Shown here: positions 33,501 to 41,014 of the stretch, one piece after another | Layout of the letters: every line of letters begins with the position of its first letter | Numbering within the stretch: the first letter of the stretch is position 1 | NCBI RefSeq assembly: GCF_000375485.1 | Contig: NZ_AQXE01000003.1 | Coordinates: 40,912 to 104,911 of the forward strand | Direction of reading: 5' to 3' | Length of the DNA stretch: 64,000 nt | DNA from: Desulfovibrio oxyclinae DSM 11498 | GTDB lineage: Bacteria > Desulfobacterota > Desulfovibrionia > Desulfovibrionales > Desulfovibrionaceae | The notes under the pieces: generated by a model | Told to the model about the DNA's origin: nothing | The model's input: only the letters and a program-made list of their open reading frames with translations | Database searches by the model: none | Position numbers and translations under genes: made by a program

Positions 33501-34184
33501 CTACTTGAGATAAGCAAGTTTCCTGCCAACCTGTCCCTGTGCTTCACGTTCGAGTCGGCGGGCAAGCTGCTCCACCTGTGCTTTCACGTCCATTTCGGTA
33601 ACGGGAGCCTGCGGGGCCACTGCCGCCTGTTCGGGAGCCTGCGTCGCATAGGCCGCAGTGTCGCCTTCACGGAAGTTCCCCGAACCGGACGTTTCGGCAT
33701 CGTCGCCGATCCAGTCGTCCAGCGTCAGTTCTTCAGTCTGCTCTTCCACGGAGGTATTGCGTTCACGGCGCAGGGGGATGCCTTCACGCTCCTCGTTCAG
33801 AGGACGAATGTCCGCCTTGCCGGTCAGAGAGTCGCGGCTGGCTTCCTTGAGCTTGGTCGAGAGCTGGTCGTAGAGCATGTCTGCCAGACCGATGCCACCG
33901 TCCGAGGCCATTTTCTCCGAGAAGTCCTTGTCGAACATGGAGAGATACTTCTCTTCCTGCTTGGAGTGCAGATAGCCTTCCTTGGGGACCGAGTTGCGCA
34001 TCTCCTTCCAGATTTTGCTGATAAAGATCGCTTCAAAGTCCTTGCACGCTTCCTTGAGCTGGGCGTCGCGGCCCTTGGAGTCGCCGAGGCGCTCCTTAAG
34101 CCCGTCCATCTTCATCTTGAAGCGCGTCAGCTCCTGCCTGTCGAGGGCCGCTGCGGCCTTGGCGTCGTTTCCGATGCTGTTCAT
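33501..34184 (-). CDS. flgJ: Rod-binding protein FlgJ (N-terminal domain only)
   Basis: FlgJ caps the growing rod. The 227-residue protein has the rod-binding domain: LKEACKDFEAIFISKIWKEMRN, YLSMFDKDFSEKMASDGGIGLADMLYDQL. There is no glucosaminidase domain after it; instead the C-terminal ~110 residues are acidic and low-complexity (SVEEQTEELTLDDWIG). The peptidoglycan-cutting partner must be encoded elsewhere. It lies one base after flgI and before flgN. Confidence 0.9.
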   Translation of the reverse strand: MNSIGNDAKAAAALDRQELTRFKMKMDGLKERLGDSKGRDAQLKEACKDFEAIFISKIWKEMRNSVPKEGYLHSKQEEKYLSMFDKDFSEKMASDGGIGLADMLYDQLSTKLKEASRDSLTGKADIRPLNEEREGIPLRRERNTSVEEQTEELTLDDWIGDDAETSGSGNFREGDTAAYATQAPEQAAVAPQAPVTEMDVKAQVEQLARRLEREAQGQVGRKLAYLK

Positions 34185-34185
34185 G

Positions 34186-35304
34186 CTAGATGACCTCCAC
34201 TTCCGCGTGCAGAGAGCCGGCGACCTTGAGCGCGCGGATGATCGAGATCAGGTCGCGCGGGGCGGCTCCAATGGCGTTCAGACCGTCCACCAGTTCCTGA
34301 AGGGTCGCGCCCTCCATGAGCATCAGGCTGTTGTTCTGCTCCTCGATGCCCACATCGGTCTGCGGCGTGACCACGGTCTCCCCGTCGGAGAACGGGCCGG
34401 GCTGACTGACTTCCTGAGATTCGGCAATAACCACCTGAAGGTTTCCGTGAGCCACGGCGACCTTGGAAAGTCGCACGTCCTGCCCCAGAACCACGGTGCC
34501 GGTCTTTTCGTCCACCACGACCTTGGCCTTGCCTCCGGGGGTGATGTTCATGTTCTCCAACGATGCCATGAGCGGCACCATGTTGCCCCGGAACTTCGGG
34601 GGAATCTGGAGTTCCACGGTGGAAATGTCGCGCGCGCTGGCATACCTGTCGCCGAGAACGCCGTTGATGCGGTTGACCACGTCCATGGTGGTGCTGAAGT
34701 CCTGCACCGTGAGGTTGATGGTCATACTCTCCTGATTATTGAAGGAGAACGGCACCTCCCGCTCCACCACCGCTCCGTTGGGGATGCGGCCGACGGTGGG
34801 GATGTTCTTCTGCGCGGTGGCCGCCTCTCCGCCGACGCTGAAACCGCCGATGGTCAGCGAGCCTTGCGCCACGGCGTAGATTTTGCCGTCGAGACCCTTG
34901 AGGGGCGTGACAAGCAGCACGCCGCCGAGAAGACTCTCGGCATCACCGAGCGAGGACACCGTCACGTCAAGCCCGGAGCCCGGCTTGGCAGACACCGGCA
35001 TCTTGGCGGAGACCATGACCGCGGCGACGTTCTGGGGCTTCAGGTCGCCGGGAGCGGCTTCAACGCCCATCTTGTCGAGCATGTTGGACATGGACTGCAT
35101 GGTGAAGGTGGACGTGGTTCCGTCACCGGTTCCGGCAAGGCCGACCACGAGACCGTAGCCGACCAGCTCGTTGTTGCGCACGCCGCTGAAGCTGGCGATG
35201 TCCTTTAGCCTCGCCGCATCCGCGGGAGCCGCGGCGGCGAGAAGGAGTGCCAGCATGACGGCAAACGTCAGACAGGCTGCGGTTTCCTTTCTCGTGATCT
35301 TCAT
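34186..35304 (-). CDS. flgI: Flagellar P-ring protein FlgI
   Basis: FlgI forms the periplasmic P-ring around the rod. The 372-residue protein has a signal peptide ([22 protein letters not shown]) and the family core [39 protein letters not shown] and a C-terminal [22 protein letters not shown] follow. The ATG at 35304 has GGAGG 6 bases upstream; an in-frame start 18 bases earlier is weaker. The order is flgA-flgH-flgI-flgJ. Confidence 0.95.
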   Translation of the reverse strand: MKITRKETAACLTFAVMLALLLAAAAPADAARLKDIASFSGVRNNELVGYGLVVGLAGTGDGTTSTFTMQSMSNMLDKMGVEAAPGDLKPQNVAAVMVSAKMPVSAKPGSGLDVTVSSLGDAESLLGGVLLVTPLKGLDGKIYAVAQGSLTIGGFSVGGEAATAQKNIPTVGRIPNGAVVEREVPFSFNNQESMTINLTVQDFSTTMDVVNRINGVLGDRYASARDISTVELQIPPKFRGNMVPLMASLENMNITPGGKAKVVVDEKTGTVVLGQDVRLSKVAVAHGNLQVVIAESQEVSQPGPFSDGETVVTPQTDVGIEEQNNSLMLMEGATLQELVDGLNAIGAAPRDLISIIRALKVAGSLHAEVEVI

Positions 35305-35337
35305 TTGTTGCCTCCGTATCATACGCTCGTCACCCGT

Positions 35338-36033
35338 TTAGAACGGATAGATGTTGTCGAGAATTCTGGACAGCCAGCCGGGACGCTGCTTGTCGGTCAG
35401 GACGCCCTGGCCGTACATTTCGATCTGCGCTTCGGCGAGGTTGTTGGATGAAATGCTGTTGTCGGACGTGATGTCCCGCTGCCGGATCAGGCCGCGAACC
35501 ACGAGAATCTGTGTCTCGAAGTTGACCCTGATGCGGCGCGCGCCTTCCACCTGAAGAATGTTTCCGGGAAGCCGTCGCACAATGCGCGTGGCCACGGTGG
35601 CGGTGACGCTGGACTCATGGTTGGTCTCCCCTTCGCCTTCAAAATCGTTCTGTGCGCGGGCGCCGATGTTCACGTCGCCGGGCGAAGCGAGGGACTGCGA
35701 ACCGGGTATGGCGCCGAGGATGCCGGTTCCCGGAAACGCGGTGACACCCATGTCGGTGGTGGTCTCGCGCTTGGCGGTGGTATCGTTCTTCAGCTTGGAC
35801 TTGGAGGACTCCGCCACTTCCACCAGCACGATGTCGCCCACGCGCTTGGCGCGGTTGTCATCATAGAGAAATTCCGCCTGATTCGGATCGAACAACGAGC
35901 CGGGATTCTGCGCCGGGTCCTGCTCGACGATCACCGGAGGAGTCAGCACGGGCATCGGCTCCGGCTCGGTGCGGGAAGCACAACCGCCCGCGACGACCGT
36001 AAAGGCTACAAGTGCGAGGATGTAGGGTTTCAT
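35338..36033 (-). CDS. flgH: Flagellar L-ring lipoprotein FlgH
   Basis: FlgH forms the outer-membrane L-ring. The 231-residue protein has a lipobox (VVAGGCASR, lipid-modified Cys at about residue 18). It then has GSLFDPNQAEFLYDDNRAKRVGDIV and VAESSKSKLKNDTT in the FlgH core. The C-terminus reads VRGLIRQRDITSDNSISSNNLAEAQI. The ATG at 36033 follows AAGGAGA. It precedes flgI by 33 bases. Confidence 0.94.
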   Translation of the reverse strand: MKPYILALVAFTVVAGGCASRTEPEPMPVLTPPVIVEQDPAQNPGSLFDPNQAEFLYDDNRAKRVGDIVLVEVAESSKSKLKNDTTAKRETTTDMGVTAFPGTGILGAIPGSQSLASPGDVNIGARAQNDFEGEGETNHESSVTATVATRIVRRLPGNILQVEGARRIRVNFETQILVVRGLIRQRDITSDNSISSNNLAEAQIEMYGQGVLTDKQRPGWLSRILDNIYPF

Positions 36034-36069
36034 CTCATTTTCTCCTTGCAAACGTGCTGAACGCACCGA

Positions 36070-37071
36070 TTATCGGACCATGACCTTGCCGGGCGAGACC
36101 ACTGTCGCCACGATGGTTCTATTGCTTTGCATATTCCGGACCTCAACCTGCTGGCCCACCTTGGCGTCATCGAGAACTTCCACTTCGACGCTCAACTTGA
36201 CGCGACCGCTGTCGTACACGAGGTTCACATGCTCGCCCCTCGATACTGCCGGAAGCGCCTCTATGCGATCTCGTGTGATGGCCTGTCCGCGCCCCACGGG
36301 ACGACGAATCCGCCACGGGCCGCCCTTGCCGTCCCAGGTGTTGGTGGCGTAAGCCAAATTCTTGCGGACAAAAGTCAGCTTGTCCGGCGTGATGCGCTCT
36401 CCCCTGTTCATTATCTGCGCCGCGGCCGGCACAGCCTTCCAGACATCCATGAAAACGCTGCCTGCCAGCCTCCGCACGGTCTTTCCATCGGAAGTAACCA
36501 CTTCCATCTGCACGGAGTTGCGCCCCGGCCTGACGTCGCGAGAAGAATCGACCTTCAGCTTGTCGAAGCGGTTGGGGAAGAAGATGTAGTCCGGCACCGC
36601 AAAATCACGGAAGGAAATCTCGGCGTCGAAGCGTTCCGCACGAGGTGTCAAATATTCGACCACCCTGCGACGAATCTCGTTGACCAGTATGACCTTGCCG
36701 CCGGTCTGCACCAGCATTCGCGAAGGCACCTCGCACCGGCGCTCGTATTCGCCGATGTAATGGCGCAGAATCGAACGCAGCTTGTCGCGGGAGATGGCCA
36801 CGGGTCTTCCCCGTCTGGACGAGGGTTTCCAGAGCTTGGTTCCGGAAAGCCGCTTCCATACCGGAGCGTCCACATCACCCACGGCAACGGCTATGTCGCC
36901 AAGGGTAACCGGCCCGCCGTCGAGCACCGCGGCAGGCTTGATCCTGATGCGCCATTCACCGGCATGGACCGTGGAGGCCATGACAAGCGCGGCAAGGCAC
37001 ATGGCGGCCACGACGGCCACGCCGAGGCCCCAGGGTCTTCGAGCATCCCGTGCGGTGTTTCCGTAAATCAT
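36070..37071 (-). CDS. flgA: Flagella basal body P-ring formation protein FlgA
   Basis: FlgA is the periplasmic chaperone for P-ring assembly. The protein is 333 residues from the ATG at 37071, which has a GGAGG just upstream. It has an N-terminal helix (WGLGVAVVAAMCLAALVMASTVHA) acting as signal peptide. The C-terminal SAF/FlgA domain reads GERITPDKLTFVRKNLAY, then RPVGRGQAITRDRIEALP and VVSPGKVMV. It is longer than E. coli FlgA by about 110 residues of N-terminal domain. Another in-frame ATG at 37092 lies right after the flgG stop with little RBS. Confidence 0.9.
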   Translation of the reverse strand: MIYGNTARDARRPWGLGVAVVAAMCLAALVMASTVHAGEWRIRIKPAAVLDGGPVTLGDIAVAVGDVDAPVWKRLSGTKLWKPSSRRGRPVAISRDKLRSILRHYIGEYERRCEVPSRMLVQTGGKVILVNEIRRRVVEYLTPRAERFDAEISFRDFAVPDYIFFPNRFDKLKVDSSRDVRPGRNSVQMEVVTSDGKTVRRLAGSVFMDVWKAVPAAAQIMNRGERITPDKLTFVRKNLAYATNTWDGKGGPWRIRRPVGRGQAITRDRIEALPAVSRGEHVNLVYDSGRVKLSVEVEVLDDAKVGQQVEVRNMQSNRTIVATVVSPGKVMVR

Positions 37072-37095
37072 CTCCCCTCCCGAACTCTTCATGGA

Positions 37096-37878
37096 TTAAC
37101 GCTTCACGTTGATTGCGGTCTGGAGCATGGAGTCGGAGGTGGTGATGGCCTTTGAGTTGATTTCATAGGCGCGCTGCCCAACGATCAATCCGACCATTTC
37201 GTCCACCATCTCCACGTTGGAGCCTTCCAGAAAACCCTGCGCCAGCGTGCCGAAGTTGTCTTCGCCGGGCGTTCCCTGAACAGCCGCGCCGGACGCCTCG
37301 GTCTCGACGTAGACGTTCTTGCCCACGGCGTTCAGTCCGGCCGGGTTGGTGAAGGTGAAAATCGGGATGTCCGCGGCGGCGATCTCCGCTCCGCTCTTGT
37401 CGAGTGCGGCAATGTGTCCGTCCTCGCTGACCACCAGATCAGCGGTTTCGGCGGGCACGAGGAATTCCGGTTGAAGCGGATACCCCTGTGCAGTGACGAC
37501 GCGGCCTTCATTGTCCAGCTTGAACGAACCGGCGCGGGTGTACACATCCTCGTCGTTCTGCGTAACGCGGAAGAAGCCGTCGCCCTCGATGGCCATGTCC
37601 AGCGGGTTGCCGGTGTTCTTGAAGTCTCCCTGACTGAAGAACTTGTGCACCGTCGTGGGTTTGACGCCCATGCCGACCTGCATGCCCGTGGGGGTCCTGC
37701 CGCCGTTCTGGTTGAGCGTTCCCGCCATCTTGATGTTCTGGTACATCAGGTCCTCGAACTCCGCGCGGCTCTTCTTGAAGCCCGTGGTGTTCACGTTGGC
37801 GAGGTTGTTCGAAAGCACGTCGATGTGCGTCTGCATCGCCACCATGCCGGTGGCAGCCGTCCATAATGAACGCATCAT
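37096..37878 (-). CDS. flgG: Flagellar distal rod protein FlgG
   Basis: FlgG builds the distal rod. The 260-residue protein (standard length) begins MMRSLWTAATGMVAMQTHIDVLSNNLANVNTTGFKKS-type sequence. The rod signature SNNLANVNTTG is at about 23-33, GEGFF-like IEGDGFFRV in the middle, and the C-terminal NVEMVDEMVGLIVGQRAYEINSKAI. It lies between flgF and flgA in the sigma-54-driven operon and has a GGAGGA before the ATG. Confidence 0.96.
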   Translation of the reverse strand: MMRSLWTAATGMVAMQTHIDVLSNNLANVNTTGFKKSRAEFEDLMYQNIKMAGTLNQNGGRTPTGMQVGMGVKPTTVHKFFSQGDFKNTGNPLDMAIEGDGFFRVTQNDEDVYTRAGSFKLDNEGRVVTAQGYPLQPEFLVPAETADLVVSEDGHIAALDKSGAEIAAADIPIFTFTNPAGLNAVGKNVYVETEASGAAVQGTPGEDNFGTLAQGFLEGSNVEMVDEMVGLIVGQRAYEINSKAITTSDSMLQTAINVKR

Positions 37879-37891
37879 GGTCCATATCCTC

Positions 37892-38674
37892 CTAGTAGCT
37901 CCTGCCCAGAGTCATGATCATGCGCCGGTCAATCTGATCGGTACTGGTCATAATCTTCTGATATGACTGGAAAGCACGCTGGGTTTCTATCATCTTGACC
38001 ATTTCGGTCACGACTTCCACGTTGGATTTTTCGAGGTATCCCTGCTCCACCGTCATGTTTTCGGCGGGAATCTCGTTGGCACCGCTGTCTTCGCGGATGC
38101 GCATGAAGTTCTGGCCCACTTTTTCCAAGGCCCGCTTGTCGTCCACGTCCACGATGTCCAGCTGGCCGAGGACGGCGCCGTTTGCGCTGATCTGTCCGGC
38201 GGAATCAATGGAGATGTTCGTTGCATCGGGTGGAATGGCCAGAGAACCGCCGCCAACCATTACGGGATACCCCTGCTTGGTCACGAGAACACCGTTCTGG
38301 TCGACGGAAAAGTTGCCTGCACGCGTGAGTTGCTGCTCGTCACCGACCTGCGCCTTGAAGAATCCGTCACCGGAGATGGCCACGTCGAGCGGGTTGCCGG
38401 TTTCCTGCAGGCTGCCCTGCGCCAGATCGGTGTACTGATCCGAAAGGCGGACCCTCGACATGAGGTCGGCTTCCGGAAACAGCGGCTTGTCGCGCATGTA
38501 AGGCTTTGCGTCGACCACATAGTCGTGGGCAAACCGGATGAAGGTGTCGTGAAATGCACACTCATCCTTCTTGTAGCCTGTGGTGTTGACGTTCGCCAAA
38601 TTGTTGGCGGTCGTCGACATCCTCATTTCATTGGATAAAGCGCCGAATACCGCGCTGAATATGCTGTCTCTCAT
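37892..38674 (-). CDS. flgF: Flagellar proximal rod protein FlgF
   Basis: This 260-residue rod/hook-family protein is FlgF by position before flgG and by its N-terminal sequence (MRDSIFSAVFGALSNEMRM, NNLANVNTTGYKKDE). It also has DVAISGDGFFKAQVGDEQQL and the C-terminal VEVVTEMVKMIETQRAFQSYQ. It shares the fold and terminal helices with FlgG, so the name rests on order. It is the first gene of the minus operon; the AGGAGG before the ATG lies about 20 bases from the predicted sigma-54 start. Confidence 0.9.
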   Translation of the reverse strand: MRDSIFSAVFGALSNEMRMSTTANNLANVNTTGYKKDECAFHDTFIRFAHDYVVDAKPYMRDKPLFPEADLMSRVRLSDQYTDLAQGSLQETGNPLDVAISGDGFFKAQVGDEQQLTRAGNFSVDQNGVLVTKQGYPVMVGGGSLAIPPDATNISIDSAGQISANGAVLGQLDIVDVDDKRALEKVGQNFMRIREDSGANEIPAENMTVEQGYLEKSNVEVVTEMVKMIETQRAFQSYQKIMTSTDQIDRRMIMTLGRSY

Positions 38675-38704
38675 GGGGCGGACCTCCTGTTGTCGACTTG
38701 ACTA

Positions 38705-38720
38705 TGCAACATGCGGGCCA
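38705..38720 (-). promoter_or_regulatory. Sigma-54 (RpoN) -24/-12 promoter of the flgF operon
   Basis: On the minus strand, TGGCCCGCATGTTGCA fits TGGCACG-N4-TTGCA with exact spacing and a perfect -12 half. The start would be near 38694, giving a leader of about 20 bases to the flgF ATG, the same layout as the promoter at 5157. Confidence 0.75.
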
Positions 38721-38764
38721 ATGACCGAAACACCACATTTTTACGGTACGGACAGGCAGTATTG

Positions 38765-38793
38765 TTGACATGTGCGTTCAATATGTATAAATG
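38765..38793 (+). promoter_or_regulatory. Sigma-70 promoter of the rimP-nusA-infB operon
   Basis: A perfect TTGACA (38765-38770) is followed, after 17 bases, by TAAATG (38788-38793); a TATAAA sits two bases earlier. It would produce a long leader of about 165 bases before rimP. Confidence 0.7.
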
Positions 38794-38915
38794 AACCCGG
38801 TTCGAGAGTGGACGAAGCTTGGCTGGGAGAGTACCTACTCCCCGGCTCTGCGTTGCGGGTTACACCCCCGCCGACCGCTCCAAGGCCTGGAAAGGACTAT
38901 CGTTTTTTTCACGCA

Positions 38916-38939
38916 GGTGGGCCTAGGTCCGCCTTTTTT
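38916..38939 (+). promoter_or_regulatory. Terminator-like hairpin (attenuator) in the rimP leader
   Basis: GGTGGGCC and GGTCCGCC can pair (eight pairs, two G-U) with a very small loop, directly followed by TTTTTT. It sits 29 bases upstream of the rimP ATG inside the predicted leader, so it may terminate part of transcription. A T7 run also precedes it at about 38903. Confidence 0.55.
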
Positions 38940-38967
38940 ATTTTCAGAAACCGGGACCCAAAGCATA

Positions 38968-39429
38968 ATGACGCGCAAGAGATTCGAAGACATCCTGGAC
39001 GAGCTGGTCCGCCCCGAAGTTGAAGGACTTGGATACACCCTGTGGGGTATTTCCTGTCCCGGCGGAGGCGGCAAGCGTAGAATCCTGATCTACATCGACG
39101 GACCGGACGGAGTCACTGTGGACGCCTGCGCCGAGGTAAGCCGTCAGGTGGGACTCGTGCTGGAGATGGAAGACGCCGTCCCCGGCGCATTCACCCTCGA
39201 AGTCTCGTCCCCGGGCCTTGAAAGAGAGTTTTTCAGCATCGACCAGATGGCCGCGTACACCGGAAAGACCGTTCGGGTCACCCTGTGGGAACCGCGGCAG
39301 GAGCAACGTAAGTTCAGCGGGACACTGGCCGGCATCGATGAGAATGCCTTCGTCCTTGAAACGGAGACAGGAAACGAATCCTTCTCCTGGGGCGAAGTCA
39401 AGAAAGCCAGACTGGTGCACGTTTTTTAG
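38968..39429 (+). CDS. rimP: Ribosome maturation factor RimP
   Basis: RimP is needed for 30S subunit maturation. The protein is 153 residues from the ATG at 38968. It has the N-terminal domain LDELVRPEVEGLGYTLWGI and RRILIYIDGPDGVTVDACAEVSRQVG. The conserved AFTLEVSSPGLEREFFSIDQ follows, then the SH3-like C-terminal domain with FSWGEVKKARLV. It starts the classic rimP-nusA-ylxR-infB-rbfA-truB-rpsO-pnp block. There is no strong Shine-Dalgarno; the immediate upstream sequence is CCCAAAGCATA. Confidence 0.93.
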   Translation: MTRKRFEDILDELVRPEVEGLGYTLWGISCPGGGGKRRILIYIDGPDGVTVDACAEVSRQVGLVLEMEDAVPGAFTLEVSSPGLEREFFSIDQMAAYTGKTVRVTLWEPRQEQRKFSGTLAGIDENAFVLETETGNESFSWGEVKKARLVHVF

Positions 39430-39483
39430 CACGGAGCACGCTTTTTGCGGCCGCTCCGCGGCCCGCGACACGGAGGACAAACA

Positions 39484-40758
39484 ATGTCGGAACTCAAGAA
39501 AGCCATCGACCAGATCAGCAAGGACCGGGGCATCGACCGCGACCTTCTGGTGGACACCCTCGAAGAGGCGGTGCGCTCTGCCGTACACCGCAAGTACGGC
39601 GACACCATGGACATCGAGGTCACCTTCAACGAGGAACTCGGCGAAATCGAGGTCTACCAGTTCAAGGTGGTTGCCGACGAAGTCCATGACGAGGTCAGCG
39701 AAATCAACCTCGAAGAGGCGCGGGAGCACGACCCGAACGTCCAGATCGACGATGAAATGGGCTTCAAGCTCGCCATCGAGGATCTCGGACGCATCGCCGC
39801 GCAGAGCGCCAAGCAGGTGATCATCCAGCGCATGCGCGACGCAGAGCAGGAAATCATCTTCGAGGAATTCAAGGACCGCAAGGGCGAGATCGTCAGCGGC
39901 ATCATTCAGCGCCGCGACCGCACCGGCTGGATCATCAACCTTGGCCGCACCGAAGCGCTGCTGGGCAAGGACGAGCAGATCCCCCGCGAACGCTACAAGC
40001 GCGGCGACCGGGTGCAGGCATATATCATTGATGTACTCAAGGAATCCCGCGGACCGCAGGTTCTGGTCTCCCGCTCCCACCCCGACTACATGGTGGAACT
40101 TTTCAAGCGCGAAGTGCCCGAAGTGGCAGACGGCACCGTCAAGATCATGGGCGTCTCCCGCGATCCGGGCCTGCGCGCCAAGGTGGCCGTCTACTCCCGC
40201 GAACGCGACGTGGACCCCGTGGGCGCCTGTGTCGGCATCCGCGGTTCCCGCATCCAGAACGTGGTGCAGGAGCTTCGCGGCGAACGCATCGACATCGTGG
40301 TCTGGAGTCCGGACATCGCCCGGTACGCCCAGCACGCGCTCTCCCCTGCCGTCATCTCCCGCATTGCGGTGTATGACGAGGACGAGGCGCTCGAAGTCAT
40401 CGTTCCGGACGACCAGCTCACCCTGGCCATCGGCCGCAAGGGTCAGAACGTCAAGCTCGCCAGCCGCCTTCTCGGTTGGAAGATAGACATCTTCACCGAA
40501 AGCCGTTACGCCGAGCTCAACGCGTCCCGCAAGGGACTGGACCAGATCGCCAGCGTGGCCGAAGTGAACGTGGAAGCGTTTGTCGCGGCCGGTCTGGATA
40601 CGACCGAGGCGGTGGTCAACGCCACCGACGAGGAACTGCTCGAAGTGGACGGCATCACCGAAGAGCGCATCGCGGAAATCCGCGCGGGCATCAACATGCT
40701 CGGCCTCAACGGTTCCGAAGAAGACGGAGACGTTGTCGAAAGCGATGAAGAAGAGTAG
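39484..40758 (+). CDS. nusA: Transcription termination/antitermination protein NusA
   Basis: NusA binds RNA polymerase and modulates pausing, termination and antitermination. The 424-residue protein has the N-terminal polymerase-binding domain (DRGIDRDLLVDTLEEAVRSA), an S1 domain (GEIVSGIIQRRDRTGWIINLG) and two KH domains, with GACVGIRGSRIQNVVQELRGE and TLAIGRKGQNVKLASRL. The C-terminus has a helix-hairpin-helix-like segment (LLEVDGITEERIAEIRAG) but no acidic AR repeats as in E. coli. The ATG at 39484 lies 54 bases after rimP with GGAGG upstream. Confidence 0.96.
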   Translation: MSELKKAIDQISKDRGIDRDLLVDTLEEAVRSAVHRKYGDTMDIEVTFNEELGEIEVYQFKVVADEVHDEVSEINLEEAREHDPNVQIDDEMGFKLAIEDLGRIAAQSAKQVIIQRMRDAEQEIIFEEFKDRKGEIVSGIIQRRDRTGWIINLGRTEALLGKDEQIPRERYKRGDRVQAYIIDVLKESRGPQVLVSRSHPDYMVELFKREVPEVADGTVKIMGVSRDPGLRAKVAVYSRERDVDPVGACVGIRGSRIQNVVQELRGERIDIVVWSPDIARYAQHALSPAVISRIAVYDEDEALEVIVPDDQLTLAIGRKGQNVKLASRLLGWKIDIFTESRYAELNASRKGLDQIASVAEVNVEAFVAAGLDTTEAVVNATDEELLEVDGITEERIAEIRAGINMLGLNGSEEDGDVVESDEEE

Positions 40759-41014
40759 CAAACCGACTGATGACGCGTTCCGAGAAGCCGAAGGCCCGGT
40801 ACGCATGTGCGTCATCTGTCGGAAGAGGGCTCCCAAGGGAGACCTCGCGAGATATGTTTGTCCGAGGGACCTGGCGGCGGACAGCCTTGTTCCCGATCCC
40901 GGACGGAATAAACCTGGCCGGGGATTTTATGTCTGCGGCGAGCCCGAGTGCCGCGAAAAATTCGGCAAAGCGGAGAAAGGGCTCATGAAGAAATGCAAGG
41001 GGGTTTGTATATGA
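40745..41014 (+). CDS. YlxR family RNA-binding protein (DUF448)
   Basis: This 89-residue basic protein has the conserved [20 protein letters not shown] and [16 protein letters not shown] motifs of the YlxR/DUF448 family. That family binds RNA and lies between nusA and infB in many bacteria. The ATG at 40745 overlaps the nusA stop by 14 bases and the 3' end overlaps infB (ATGA), so the three are translationally coupled. Homologues have been linked to regulation of RNase P and of transcription. Confidence 0.88.
   Translation: MKKSSKPTDDAFREAEGPVRMCVICRKRAPKGDLARYVCPRDLAADSLVPDPGRNKPGRGFYVCGEPECREKFGKAEKGLMKKCKGVCI

Noticed and set aside
38944..40836. Long open minus-strand frame opposite rimP-nusA
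   Set aside because: Same shadow effect of GC-rich codon use; the plus-strand genes are unambiguous.
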